From Nitrospirillum amazonense (GTDB taxonomy: Bacteria > Pseudomonadota > Alphaproteobacteria > Azospirillales > Azospirillaceae), in assembly GCF_007828035.1 (NCBI RefSeq), contig NZ_VITV01000009.1:124001-188000 (forward strand): 64,000 bases of DNA, given 5' to 3'. The translations under genes were made by a program, and so were the position numbers. Shown one piece after another: positions 9,946 to 18,849 of this stretch. The notes below the pieces were generated by a model that searched no databases, had not been told where the DNA came from, and saw only the letters and a list, made by a program, of their open reading frames with translations. Each line of letters begins with the position of its first letter. The first letter of the stretch is position 1.

Positions 9946-10000
9946 GGCCTGTCTTCCAGGTCGCTGTTGCCGGTACGTCCCCACCGGAGCGGGGAAAAGG

Positions 10001-10042
10001 GTGAGGCGGGCCCGGGTTCACTTGGGTCTGGGCCCGCCTCAC
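10001..10042 (-). terminator. Strong hairpin after the TonB-dependent receptor gene
   Basis: A perfect 13-bp inverted repeat (10001-10013 paired with 10030-10042, arm GTGAGGCGGGCCC) has a 16-nt loop. It is followed on the minus strand by CCCTTTTCC. It fits an intrinsic or partial terminator between the receptor and the rest of the operon, a common way to make far more receptor than enzyme. Confidence 0.6.
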
Positions 10043-10070
10043 GAGGGCTCGGGGAGAAAGGCGAGAGGCG

Positions 10071-10094
10071 CCCGCCGGCCGGGATGCCGGCGGG
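10071..10094 (-). terminator. Second hairpin immediately after the receptor stop codon
   Basis: A perfect 9-bp stem (CCCGCCGGC with GCCGGCGGG) has a 6-nt loop and lies 19 bp past the receptor stop. There is no U-tract on the minus strand, so it may protect the receptor mRNA 3' end rather than terminate by itself. Confidence 0.4.
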
Positions 10095-10112
10095 AGACCC
10101 CACCCTATCGGC

Positions 10113-12947
10113 TCAGTACTTGTAGGAAGCGCCGAGCAGATAACGAACGCCGTACTTTTCGTACCGCCAATTCTGCGTGGTATCGCCGTTGTAGTAGGTG
10201 ATGACCGGCTCGTCGGTCAGGTTCTGGGCCTGCAGGACGATGGAGAGGCCCTTGAGCGCGCCTTCGCCGAAGTCGTAGCTGACCTGGGCATCGACCAGGG
10301 TCTCCGGCACCGCCAGGTCGAACTCGCGGCCCTGGCCGAAGCCTGTCTGTTCCGACAGGTAGCCGGAGCGGTGAGTGACCGAGACGCGGGCGCCGAAACC
10401 GCTGTTTTCGTAGTACAGCGTGCCCTGCTCGGTCCACTTGGAGTAGCCGGCCACCGGCAGCGTGCTGTTGCCGCTGCCCACACCCTGGGAACCCGCCTGC
10501 AGGTCGGTCTGCGTCCAGCCGGCGGCGCCGTTGATGCCGAAGCCTTCCAGCTTGGACCACACCATGTCCAGCGGCACGGCGAACGCGGCCTCCACGCCCT
10601 CGATCATGCCGCCGGTGCCGTTCACCGGCACGGTGACATAACCCAGGTTGGTGCTGGACCCGGTGGTGGAATTGCTGGTGACGCCGGTGAAGTCCGTCAC
10701 CGTGCTCTTGTTGTAGATGTTGTTTTCCAGGTGCTTGTAGAACGCCGCCAGCGACAGGTAGCCGGCCTTGTTGAAATAGTATTCGTAGGACAGGTCCACC
10801 GCGTCGGCGTACCAGGGCTTCAGGTACGGGTTGCCGCCGTTGCCGCTCCACGGGCTGTTGTTCAGGTTGCCGCCGGTGTAGCCGGCCTTGGAGCTGTCGA
10901 AGCTGTAGGACAGGTTGGCCTGCATCTGGTCCATGCGGGCCCGCATCATCTCGCGGGCGGCGCCCAGACGGATCTGGTGGTCCGGGTTGGGCAGCACGAA
11001 GGACAGGTTCAGGCTGGGCAGCAGGTCATTGTAGGCGATGCCCTGGGTGCGGGGGGCGTAGACGCCGGCGGCGGAGTTGGCGGTGCTGACAGCGATGCCC
11101 GTGGACGACTGGTCGGTATGGACCAGCTGCAGGCCGACATTGCCGGTGACCTTCACGCTGCCCAGGTTGCCGTCGACGTCGGCCTTGACGAAGGCTGTCG
11201 TGACCTTTTCATCCACGGTGTAGTGGCTGTCGCCGGTGCAGTTGGCACGATACTGGCCGCAAGGCACCAGGCTGTAGACGCCGCGGGACAGCAGTTCCAC
11301 CGGGTTGTAGGCAACGGTGTTGCCCAGGCCGATCCAGCTGAGGTCGGCGGTGCCCACCATGGCCCATGACGGAATGGCGGCGCTGGCGCCCCTCACCCCG
11401 GTCAGCGGGTCAACCGGCGCGGTCAGGTTGGACGTCAGGGTGACGTACCATTCCGGCTGGTAGTATTCCTTGTTGCGCTCGGTGTAGTTCACGCCGATGT
11501 CGATGTCCTTGAGGAAGGCGACTTCGTGGAAGTCCTTCTTCAGATCGCCCTTCAGCGAGTACAGGTCGTCGTGCACCCGCGGCTTGTTCAGGTAGCCGTT
11601 CTGGGCATAGGGGGTGGTGCCGCCGTTCCAGTTATTGGGATCGGTCAGCTTGATCAGGTTCGGATCGGCGTAGTTCAGGTTGTGAGTGTACTGGTACCCG
11701 GCCTCATTGGTGCCGACATTGGTGAACCCGATGGTGTCGGTGGCGCCCGACGACCCGCTGGAACCGGTGCCGAAGTAGGATTCGAAGCGGGTGGTGGTGC
11801 GGTCGGCCAGGCTGTAGCCGGCGTCCAGGGTGCCGGTCCAGTCGCCCTTGGTGTAGCGCCCGTTCCAGCCGATGGAATACAGGTCGGACTGGGTGGTGCC
11901 CACGTCGCTGCGGCCCACGCCCTTCACGCCGCTGAACGCGCCGCTGGTGATCATGTTGCCGACGGTGGTGTAGCCGGGCAGCAGCGCCACGGGCGGCTGC
12001 GCGCCGATGGCCGAGCCGTTGCCCCATTGCAGCGGCATCTCAATGCCGCGCTGCCACTGGTAGTCCTGGTAGTGGGTGTAGAAGAAGTCCAGCGACGTGG
12101 TGAAGTTGTCGGTGGGCTTGTACTGCACCGTGCTCATGATGCCGGTGCGGTTGAACTCTTCGGAGTTCGCGCGCACCTCGTCACCGCCGATGACGTATTT
12201 GCCGTTGGATAGCTGCGGATAACCCCAGACGCGCGAGGTTTCCTGCTGCGTCGGCGAGTTCAGGTGGGCGATGGACAGCGACACGCCCAGGGTATCGTGA
12301 GCGAACTGGTCGATGTAGGTGGCGCTGGCGCGGTAGCCCTTGTCCTCGCTGTCCGAGTTGAGCTTGCCGATGGAGGTCTGCTCATACCGGGCGGAGGCGG
12401 ACAGCACCTGCTTGCCGTAGTCCAGCGGGCGCACGGTCTGCAGATCCACGGTGCCGGCCAAGCCCTGGGCGGTGAAGCCGGCCTGCGGGGTCTTGTAGAC
12501 CACGGCGCTGCTGATGATTTCCGAGGGGTACAGGTCGTATTCGACGCTGCGGTTGTTGCCGGTCGACACCTGCTCGCGCCCGTTCAGGGTGGTCAGGGTG
12601 AAGTCGGGGCCCAAGCCGCGCAGGCTGATGACCTGGGCGCGGCCGTCCACGCGCTGGGCGGCCAGGCCCGGCAGGCGGGCCAGCGATTCAGCGATGGAGT
12701 TGTCCGGCAGCTTGCCGATATCCTCGGCCGAGATCGCTTCCACGATCTGGCTGGCGTCGCGCTTCGCCTCGATCGCCGTTTCCAGCGAGTGGCGGAAGCC
12801 GCTGACGACGATTTCCTGCATGTCGTCGTTGGCGGCGGCGGCATCGGCCGGCGCGCTCTGCGCCAGGGCGGACCCGTGCATCATCAGCACGGCGGCGCTG
12901 ACACCCAGGGCGAGCCTGGCGGCCAAACTGATCTTCGTGTTCCTCAT
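10113..12947 (-). CDS. TonB-dependent outer-membrane receptor, probably for maltodextrins
   Basis: This 944-residue receptor belongs to the large TonB-dependent carbohydrate transporter group seen in Caulobacter and Xanthomonas. It has a signal peptide (ALGVSAAVLMMHGSALAQ), a TonB box region DMQEIVVSGFR, and a plug domain with DIGKLPDNSIAESLARLPG and the RGLGPDFTLTTLNGR segment. The 22-strand barrel ends in LLGASYKY with a terminal aromatic residue. The ATG at 12947 follows AGGGGAGGG at ideal spacing. As the first gene of the starch locus it should take up maltodextrins across the outer membrane using TonB energy. The substrate is inferred from the downstream GH13/GH97/GH15 genes and from the role of MalA in Caulobacter. 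Its promoter region carries the paired ATACGTAT sites. Confidence 0.93.
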   Translation of the reverse strand: MRNTKISLAARLALGVSAAVLMMHGSALAQSAPADAAAANDDMQEIVVSGFRHSLETAIEAKRDASQIVEAISAEDIGKLPDNSIAESLARLPGLAAQRVDGRAQVISLRGLGPDFTLTTLNGREQVSTGNNRSVEYDLYPSEIISSAVVYKTPQAGFTAQGLAGTVDLQTVRPLDYGKQVLSASARYEQTSIGKLNSDSEDKGYRASATYIDQFAHDTLGVSLSIAHLNSPTQQETSRVWGYPQLSNGKYVIGGDEVRANSEEFNRTGIMSTVQYKPTDNFTTSLDFFYTHYQDYQWQRGIEMPLQWGNGSAIGAQPPVALLPGYTTVGNMITSGAFSGVKGVGRSDVGTTQSDLYSIGWNGRYTKGDWTGTLDAGYSLADRTTTRFESYFGTGSSGSSGATDTIGFTNVGTNEAGYQYTHNLNYADPNLIKLTDPNNWNGGTTPYAQNGYLNKPRVHDDLYSLKGDLKKDFHEVAFLKDIDIGVNYTERNKEYYQPEWYVTLTSNLTAPVDPLTGVRGASAAIPSWAMVGTADLSWIGLGNTVAYNPVELLSRGVYSLVPCGQYRANCTGDSHYTVDEKVTTAFVKADVDGNLGSVKVTGNVGLQLVHTDQSSTGIAVSTANSAAGVYAPRTQGIAYNDLLPSLNLSFVLPNPDHQIRLGAAREMMRARMDQMQANLSYSFDSSKAGYTGGNLNNSPWSGNGGNPYLKPWYADAVDLSYEYYFNKAGYLSLAAFYKHLENNIYNKSTVTDFTGVTSNSTTGSSTNLGYVTVPVNGTGGMIEGVEAAFAVPLDMVWSKLEGFGINGAAGWTQTDLQAGSQGVGSGNSTLPVAGYSKWTEQGTLYYENSGFGARVSVTHRSGYLSEQTGFGQGREFDLAVPETLVDAQVSYDFGEGALKGLSIVLQAQNLTDEPVITYYNGDTTQNWRYEKYGVRYLLGASYKY

Positions 12948-13411
12948 GGCACCCTCCCCTTAAGTCTTGGCTTAAGCAGGCCGTTACCCGGCCCAGTTGC
13001 TGCTGTTCTTCAAAGTGTCCGCCCCTGCGGACGGATACCCCCCGGGTCGCCCCGGCGTGAACGAAGGCTGTGGCCGCCCCGGGTCGACGGGGCACCTTGC
13101 GCGACGTCATGAATGTCACGGTATGGATCAGAGATGGCTCAGGTACGACTGTACCAAGCGTTTCAGGGCGCCTGGCCGTATCGTTTCCACCTGAACGCGC
13201 ATCAACCTGGATTTGGGTGCTTGGGCACCCTGGCCCCGTATCCTCCCGAATTTGCGACGATCATAGTGTGGGGCGGATTTTTGTAACATAGTCCGCATAC
13301 GTATGTGCAACGATCCAGTAACAGTCACATACGTATTCAGACAGGAAGGCGGCTGTTAACCAATTCTGCTTTGCTCACCCAAATAATCATGTGTGCAGGT
13401 GCACAATGAAA
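12948..13411 (-). promoter_or_regulatory. Long leader and promoter region of the receptor gene
   Basis: About 460 bp without a convincing gene separates the receptor start from the terminator of the neighbouring unit. The distal part (13250-13400) is clearly AT-richer than the coding DNA and holds the operator pair and a small TGTGC/GCACA dyad at 13393-13406. If transcription starts near the operators, the receptor mRNA has a leader of roughly 300 nt. I saw no known riboswitch there. Confidence 0.5.
13296..13336 (-). promoter_or_regulatory. Paired ATACGTAT palindromes upstream of the receptor gene
   Basis: CATACGTATG at 13296-13305 and ATACGTAT at 13329-13336 have centres 32 bp apart, nearly the spacing of the pair before GH15. 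They lie about 350-390 bp upstream of the receptor start. The same core, number and phasing at two ends of one pathway make a common DNA-binding regulator likely. LacI-type proteins bind palindromes of this kind, but the protein is not identified here. Confidence 0.62.
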
Positions 13412-13440
13412 AAGGCCGGACCCTTGCGGATCCGGCCTGG
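13412..13440 (-). terminator. Rho-independent terminator of the ABC permease unit
   Basis: The stem AGGCCGGA (13413-13420) pairs with TCCGGCCT (13431-13438). On the minus strand it is followed by a run of five T. It lies just downstream of the permease stop at 13472. Confidence 0.8.
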
Positions 13441-13471
13441 CACTTACAAAACAGCAATCAAACGGGCGGGC

Positions 13472-15847
13472 TCACTCCACCCGCAGAGCACTGGCCACGG
13501 CGGTGCGCGCCGCCGTCAGCGCGGGGACCAGCGCCGCCAGTACCGCCACCGCGAGGGCGCCCCCCAGGCCGGCGGCGGCGCCCCACACGCTAGCCTGATA
13601 GTCGAAGGGATAGCGGATGATGCTCTGGCCGAACCGGGCCACCACCGGGCGGCTGATGAGCGGCGCCAATGCCCAGGCGACACCCCAGCCCAGGACGGCG
13701 ATGACCACCGCCTCATAGATGAACAGACGCACCAGGGTGGCGCCGCCGCCGCCCATGGCCTTCATCACCCCGATCTCGCGCGCCCGTTCCGCCACGCTGA
13801 CGCCGATGCAGGCCGCCAGGCCCAGTATACCGGTAGCCAAGGCCAGGGCGGAGATCGCCATGAGGATGAGGGTGATGAAGTCCAGATGACCGTCGATGAT
13901 GGCCTTCAGCATCCCCGCCGTTTCCGCCTCCCCCACCTGGATGCCGGCGGCGGTCAGACCGTCCTGCAATTGCTGGGCGGCCTCGCGCTGGTCCGTGCCC
14001 GGGGTCAATGCCAGGTAGACCAGGTCTACGTCCGCCGGGGACGGGCGCAAGGCGTCCATGACCGCCGCTGGGGCGTAGATGCGACCGGGCCCGAATTCCC
14101 GCACCACGCCGATGACGGTGACCGGCGCGGAACGGTCCCCGGCGCGCAGTTGATAGCTGGCTCCCAGTTGTATGGCCGGCATGTCGGCCAGCAGCTTCTG
14201 CGTCACGACGACACCGTAGGGCTCCGTCCCGTCCAGCCACCGCCCGGCCAGCAGGTCGGGGCGCAGCAGGCGGGTGTCCGGTGGCGGCGCCGCCACGGGG
14301 ATGGTGTTGCCCAGGCGCGCACCGTCGGTGGTCAGCGGTATGACCGCCGCCGTCCGCCAGTACTCTGCGATGCGCACCTCTGATCGGCCGGCGAGCAGGG
14401 GTCGCAGGCGGTCCACCGGATAAGGCTGGCGCAGCGCCAGTTGCACGTCATAGGGCTTGGTCCGCGCCACGGCCGCCGCCGTGCCCTGCATGGAGGCCCG
14501 GACGTTCAGGGCCGTCAGGAAAAAGGCCAGGCCGATGGCCAGCACCAGGGCGCTGAGCAAGGCCGGGCGGGGCCGCCGCAGCACGGCCCCCAGCGCCAGG
14601 CGGGGCAGCAGGGGCAGGAACATGGCGCGGCCCAGCATCCCCACGCCCACGCCGCCGCCCTGACCTTCGGTCCGCATCAGGGCCAGGCGCACAGGCAGGC
14701 GCACCGTCCGCCCCACCCGCCAGGTGGCCACCGCCAGCGGAGTGCCGGCACCGAAGACCAGGATGATGGCCGCCACCCAAAGGGGCGGCCGGGGCGTCAC
14801 CAGGTCGAAATTGTTGCCGGCGGCCAGGAAACGGGCCATGAGGGTGCCCGTGGCCAAGGCGGGCCAGAGACTGGCCAGGGCCGCCGCCAGGCCCAAGGCG
14901 CCCGCGGCCAACAGATAATCACGCAGCACCTGCCCTGGCCGGGCCCCAAGGGCCCGCATCACCCCCACCACCCGCCGCTCCCGCGTCATCATCCCGTCGA
15001 TGAGGTTGATCACCAGGACCGTGCCCATGACCAGGGTGGTCAGGGCCAGGCCGGCCATCAGCACCAACAGCGCGTCCAGCTGGTTCTGGTGGCCGTAGAC
15101 CGGCACATCGTGGATGTCCATGCGCCGCACGGTCACGCCCGCCGCCGCCAGCGTGGAATTCACCGCCGCGGCCAGCGCGCCGGCGCTTTCCGGGCCGCTG
15201 GATGCACGCGTGGTCAGCAGCAGGCGGGTGCCGTCCAAAGCCTGGCCCCAGGCGGCCAGGGTGGCGCGGGTGACATAGCCGTAGAGCACCATTTCCATGC
15301 GCGAGGGATGCTGGCCCGGATCGAAGACATAGCCGCTGAAGGTCCCGCTGGCGGTTCCGCCGTCGGCGAAGCGCAGCGGCAGGGCCGACCCCGGCCCGCC
15401 CCCCATGAAATAGCGCCCGTCGCGTTCCAGCAGCAGGCCGCCGGTGGGGGGCGGCCAAGCCTCCTTGGGCAGGCCGGCGTCGGGGGCGAATGTGGCCACG
15501 CGCAGGTCGCGGAAATCGTCCACCACCGCCAGTTCCAGGGGCCACCAGCGGCCCGGCCTGGTTTGCACCTGCGCCATCACCAGGGGGCGTTCCTCCACCG
15601 CCGCCACGCCGGGCAGGACCGCCAGCCGGCGCAGCGCTTCCGGCGGCACCGCATCGGTGCGCAGCACCAGGTTGGGCGGATTCGTGCGGCGATAGCCGGC
15701 ATCCAGGTCGGTGCGCAGCAGGGAGTAGGCGGCCACCACCGCGCCGGCGACGAACAGGCCGATGGTCAGGCCGGCAAAAGCCATGAGGGTGCGGCCCCAG
15801 CGCACGCCGAAATCGCGCGCCACCTTCTTAAGACGCACAGCGGTCAT
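13472..15847 (-). CDS. ABC transporter permease, FtsX/MacB-type, duplicated
   Basis: This 791-residue inner-membrane protein has two FtsX-like halves. The first TM helix is near residue 25 (LMAFAGLTIGLFVAG), then a large periplasmic domain, and TM bundles around 265-400 and 420-440. A second periplasmic domain follows, with a final TM bundle from about 650 to the end. The segment ERAREIGVMKAMGG is the cytoplasmic coupling motif typical of this permease class. It partners the ATPase directly upstream through an ATGA overlap. Members of this class do not usually import solutes but act in lipoprotein release, peptide export or cell-envelope signalling. It is last in a unit led by a two-component system, which suggests envelope stress or peptide resistance (inference). 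Confidence 0.88.
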   Translation of the reverse strand: MTAVRLKKVARDFGVRWGRTLMAFAGLTIGLFVAGAVVAAYSLLRTDLDAGYRRTNPPNLVLRTDAVPPEALRRLAVLPGVAAVEERPLVMAQVQTRPGRWWPLELAVVDDFRDLRVATFAPDAGLPKEAWPPPTGGLLLERDGRYFMGGGPGSALPLRFADGGTASGTFSGYVFDPGQHPSRMEMVLYGYVTRATLAAWGQALDGTRLLLTTRASSGPESAGALAAAVNSTLAAAGVTVRRMDIHDVPVYGHQNQLDALLVLMAGLALTTLVMGTVLVINLIDGMMTRERRVVGVMRALGARPGQVLRDYLLAAGALGLAAALASLWPALATGTLMARFLAAGNNFDLVTPRPPLWVAAIILVFGAGTPLAVATWRVGRTVRLPVRLALMRTEGQGGGVGVGMLGRAMFLPLLPRLALGAVLRRPRPALLSALVLAIGLAFFLTALNVRASMQGTAAAVARTKPYDVQLALRQPYPVDRLRPLLAGRSEVRIAEYWRTAAVIPLTTDGARLGNTIPVAAPPPDTRLLRPDLLAGRWLDGTEPYGVVVTQKLLADMPAIQLGASYQLRAGDRSAPVTVIGVVREFGPGRIYAPAAVMDALRPSPADVDLVYLALTPGTDQREAAQQLQDGLTAAGIQVGEAETAGMLKAIIDGHLDFITLILMAISALALATGILGLAACIGVSVAERAREIGVMKAMGGGGATLVRLFIYEAVVIAVLGWGVAWALAPLISRPVVARFGQSIIRYPFDYQASVWGAAAGLGGALAVAVLAALVPALTAARTAVASALRVE

Positions 15848-16542
15848 GGCGCGCCCTCCGCCATCCCACTTTCCGTCACCTGGCCATCCTCGACCCGCAG
15901 CACGCGGTGATAACGGTCCAGCCCGCCGCGTTCGTGGGTGGCGACGATGACCGTGCGCCCATCGGCCACGCAGCGGTCGAACAGGGCGGTCACCCGCTCG
16001 CCATTGGCGCGGTCCAGGTTGCCCGTGGGCTCGTCCGCGACCAGGATGGGTGGGTCGTTGGCCAGGGCGCGCGCGATGGCCACACGCTGCTGCTCGCCAC
16101 CCGAGAGGCGACCGGGTGGACGGAAGGCCTGGTTGGCCAGGCCCATGTCGCCCAGCAGGGACAGGGCCCGCGCCCGGCGCGCCCTGGCCGGCACCGTGCC
16201 CACCAAATCCATGGCCAGCACGACATTGTCCAGGGCGGTCAGCGTGGGGATCAGTTCAAAGAACTGGAAGACGATGCCGATGCTGGCCCCCCGCAAGCGG
16301 GCCAGCGCCCCCTCCCTCAGTGTCTCCAGCGCCGTGCCGTTGACGCGGACGGAGCCCTGGCTGGCCCGGTCCACCCCGGTGATGAGGTTCAGCAGCGTGG
16401 ACTTGCCGGAGCCCGATGCCCCCGTCACCGCCACATACTGCCCCCGATCGATGGTGACGGTGGCGGGCCGCAGGGCGGCGTATTCGTCAGGCCCCTGGCG
16501 GAACGTCCGCCCGGCGGCCAGCAATTGAATGACAGGCGACAC
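15844..16542 (-). CDS. ABC transporter ATP-binding protein (LolD/MacB type)
   Basis: This is a single-domain ATPase of about 232 residues. It has Walker A GASGSGKST, the Q-loop region IVFQFFELIPTL, signature LSGGEQQRVAIARAL, Walker B ILVADEPTGNLD and switch histidine VATHERGG. All catalytic motifs are intact. Two in-frame GTG codons compete as start (16548 and 16542); 16542 has the better spacing to AGAGGGGG, while 16548 abuts it. That ribosome-binding site is folded into a hairpin at 16550-16571. ATGA coupling to the permease indicates a 1:1 complex. It energises the adjacent FtsX-type permease. Confidence 0.9.
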   Translation of the reverse strand: MSPVIQLLAAGRTFRQGPDEYAALRPATVTIDRGQYVAVTGASGSGKSTLLNLITGVDRASQGSVRVNGTALETLREGALARLRGASIGIVFQFFELIPTLTALDNVVLAMDLVGTVPARARRARALSLLGDMGLANQAFRPPGRLSGGEQQRVAIARALANDPPILVADEPTGNLDRANGERVTALFDRCVADGRTVIVATHERGGLDRYHRVLRVEDGQVTESGMAEGAP

Positions 16543-16549
16543 CTGCACC

Positions 16550-16571
16550 CCCTCTTTCGTTGAAGAGAGGG
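16550..16571 (-). promoter_or_regulatory. Hairpin that buries the ribosome-binding site of the ABC ATPase
   Basis: On the minus-strand RNA, bases 16571-16563 (CCCTCTCTT) pair with 16557-16550 (AAAGAGGG) around the 5-nt loop CAACG, with one bulged C. The paired second arm is the purine-rich Shine-Dalgarno sequence of the ATPase gene. This layout could limit initiation unless opened by ribosomes, temperature or a ligand. The structure is seen by eye; the regulatory role is inference. Confidence 0.45.
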
Positions 16572-16611
16572 CAGCATGGCAGGGCGGTGTCGGGCGCCTT
16601 TGCCGCGATTG

Positions 16612-17922
16612 TCAGGAAAGTGTGGGGAAAGCCATGGTGGCGGTAGTGCCCACATCTACCGTGCTGTCCAGCGTCAGCCGGCCGCCCTGCGCCACCACCA
16701 GGCTGCGGGCGATGCCGAGACCCAGGCCGGCGCCGCCGGTGCGACGGCCCCGGTGGCGGTCGACACGGAAGAAGCGGTCGAAGACGTGGGGCAGATCGGC
16801 CGCCGGGATGCCTCGGCCGTTGTCGGCCACAGTCACCCGCCAGCCCACGTCATCGGCCCGCAGGCTGAGGCTTATGTGCGCCTCCGGCCGGCCCTGGGTG
16901 GCGGCCACCGCATTGTCTACCAGGTTGCCCAGGGCCTGGAACAGGCGTTCGGCATCCATATGAACGGTGGCGTCCCCGTCCACCTTCACCGACACCCCGA
17001 TGCCGGCGCCCTCGATGCGGGATGAGAGCCGGGAGAAGGCGTCGCGCCCCCAGTCGGCCAACGGCACGGCTTGCCGCTCCAATGAAACGGCCCCCTCTTC
17101 CACCCGTGCCGCCTCCAGGATGTCGCCGATCAGGCGATCCATCAGCGCGATTTCCGCGTCCATCTGCGCCAGGTGCGGGTTCGCCTGTTCCGGCCGGCGG
17201 GCGATGGTTTCCCCCAGTGCCCGCAGCCGGCCCAAGGGGGAACGCAGTTCATGCGACACGTCGGCCAGCAGCCGGCGCTGCCGCGTCTCGGCATCGCGCA
17301 AGGCCTGCGACATGTCGTTGAAGGATTTGACCAGCCCCGCCAGTTCGCGCTGGCGCGGCGGGTCCAGCGTCTCCCCGAAGTGCCCGTCGGCCACGCGGGC
17401 GGCCAGGCTGGATAAGCGGCGGAAGGCCGCCGTCAGGTCTCGCACCGGCGGCCAGACCAGCAGGGCGGCCAGTCCGATGACCACCAGCACAACGGGCACG
17501 AACTCCACATGAAAGGGTATCGCCGGTTGGCCGGCGCGGCTCAGGACCAAGGTATCCCCGCCGGGCAGCGGGGCGGCCCCCACCAGCACCTCCAGATCCT
17601 GGTGCCCCGCACCGATCAGCCGGGGATCCAGGGGGGGCTTGTCGGGGCGGCTGTCCGCAACGACGCTGCCGTCCGCCGCCAACACGGTCAGGCGCACCCG
17701 GCCGTGCGCCGCCCGCCAGGCCTGGACGACGGTTGCCGGGTCCTGGTCCACGGGCCAGTGGCTCGCCTGCCAGCGGGCCTGGTCCTGCAGGTCGCGCTGC
17801 CAATCGCCGTAGAGGAAGCGCGCCTGGAAGTGGAAGGACAGCGTCACCAGGATGCCCAGGCAGACGGCAACCAGCAGCAGCGCCCGCCAGAACATCAGAC
17901 GGAACAGGCCTGGACCCCTCAT
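16612..17922 (-). CDS. Sensor histidine kinase of the ABC-linked two-component system
   Basis: This 436-residue classical sensor has TM1 at about residues 9-29 and a periplasmic domain of about 120 residues. TM2 is at about 148-168 and is followed by a HAMP linker. The HisKA domain is DVSHELRSPLGRLRAL with the phosphoacceptor His. The HATPase domain has an intact N-box (LVDNAVAA), G1 (VADNGRGIP), F-box and GGAGLGLGI G2 motif. The start is the ATG at 17922, which overlaps the response-regulator stop by ATGA; the longer frame to 18291 is only an overlap. The kinase is followed after 69 bp by the ABC ATPase, so the pair probably controls the exporter. The signal is unknown. Confidence 0.9.
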   Translation of the reverse strand: MRGPGLFRLMFWRALLLVAVCLGILVTLSFHFQARFLYGDWQRDLQDQARWQASHWPVDQDPATVVQAWRAAHGRVRLTVLAADGSVVADSRPDKPPLDPRLIGAGHQDLEVLVGAAPLPGGDTLVLSRAGQPAIPFHVEFVPVVLVVIGLAALLVWPPVRDLTAAFRRLSSLAARVADGHFGETLDPPRQRELAGLVKSFNDMSQALRDAETRQRRLLADVSHELRSPLGRLRALGETIARRPEQANPHLAQMDAEIALMDRLIGDILEAARVEEGAVSLERQAVPLADWGRDAFSRLSSRIEGAGIGVSVKVDGDATVHMDAERLFQALGNLVDNAVAATQGRPEAHISLSLRADDVGWRVTVADNGRGIPAADLPHVFDRFFRVDRHRGRRTGGAGLGLGIARSLVVAQGGRLTLDSTVDVGTTATMAFPTLS

Positions 17923-18641
17923 GACAGGTGGAACCGGTAGCCCACCCCCCACACCGTGCGGATGAAGGTGGGGGCCTTGGGATCGTCGCCGATCTTGCGG
18001 CGCAGATTGCTGACGTGGGTGTCGACGGCGCGGTCGAAGGCGTCCGTCTCCCCGCCGCGCACGCATTCCAGCAGCATGTCGCGGCTGAACACGCGCCCAG
18101 GCTCCGCCGCCAGGCGGGCCAGCAGGTCGAATTCGGTGCGCGTCAGATCCAGGGCCTGGCCATGCAGGCTGGCGGCGCGGCTGCCGGCGTCGATGCGGAA
18201 GGGACCGGCGTGGTGGATGGCGGGCGGGGCCGCCGGGCTCGCGCGGACGCAGCGGCGCAGCACCGCCTTGGCCCGCGCCTCCAGTTCCCACAGGCTGTAG
18301 GGCTTGGGCAGGTAGTCGTCAGCGCCCAGGTCCAGGCCGCGGATGCGGTCGGCCTCTTGCCCCCGGGCGGTGACCATGATGATGCCGATGTCGTGGTCCC
18401 GGCGGATACGGCGGCAGAGGGACAGGCCATCCTCCCCCGGCAGCATGATGTCCAGCACCGCCAGGTCGACGGGATGCGCCCGCAAATGCGCGTCCGCCGC
18501 CGCCGCGTCCACCGCCCAGTCGACCTGGAAACCGCTGTCGACCAAATGGCGCACCACCAGGGGCGCCAACCGGTCGTCGTCTTCCACCAGCAGGATGCGG
18601 CCCTGGCGTTTCAGACCATCGTCGGGCGGGGGCGGGATCAT
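17919..18641 (-). CDS. OmpR-family response regulator
   Basis: This is a receiver plus winged-helix regulator of about 240 residues. The receiver has ILLVEDDDRL (acidic pocket), phosphoacceptor Asp in LAVLDIMLPGEDG and the conserved Lys in DDYLPKPY. The C-terminal Trans_reg_C domain shows LTRTEFDLLARLA and ends TVWGVGYRF. The ATG at 18641 follows AAAGG; a GTG at 18671 has no ribosome-binding site. It overlaps the kinase start by 4 bp and is the first gene of the RR-HK-ATPase-permease unit, a gene order typical of BceRS/CprRS-like envelope-stress systems. That resemblance is contextual only. Confidence 0.9.
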   Translation of the reverse strand: MIPPPPDDGLKRQGRILLVEDDDRLAPLVVRHLVDSGFQVDWAVDAAAADAHLRAHPVDLAVLDIMLPGEDGLSLCRRIRRDHDIGIIMVTARGQEADRIRGLDLGADDYLPKPYSLWELEARAKAVLRRCVRASPAAPPAIHHAGPFRIDAGSRAASLHGQALDLTRTEFDLLARLAAEPGRVFSRDMLLECVRGGETDAFDRAVDTHVSNLRRKIGDDPKAPTFIRTVWGVGYRFHLS

Positions 18642-18849
18642 GGAGGCGGCCTTTGACAGCGATGTATGCACACCGACGATAGCGTGAATCGCCAGCCCCG
18701 CGACATAGTCGCAATCTTACGGCCTAGGCAGCCTGACCGCTGGTGGGGCCTCGCCTTCTCCCCTATCATTCAGCGCGTTAACCAAACCTGCCTGCCCAAA
18801 AGCCCGCGCCGGGTCCGCCGGGAACGCCGGGCCCATCTGGAGGGAAAGC

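Noticed and set aside
10371-11369. Plus-strand frame of 332 codons within the receptor gene
   Set aside because: It lies wholly inside the TonB-dependent receptor and shows the same His/Gly/Val-rich antisense composition.
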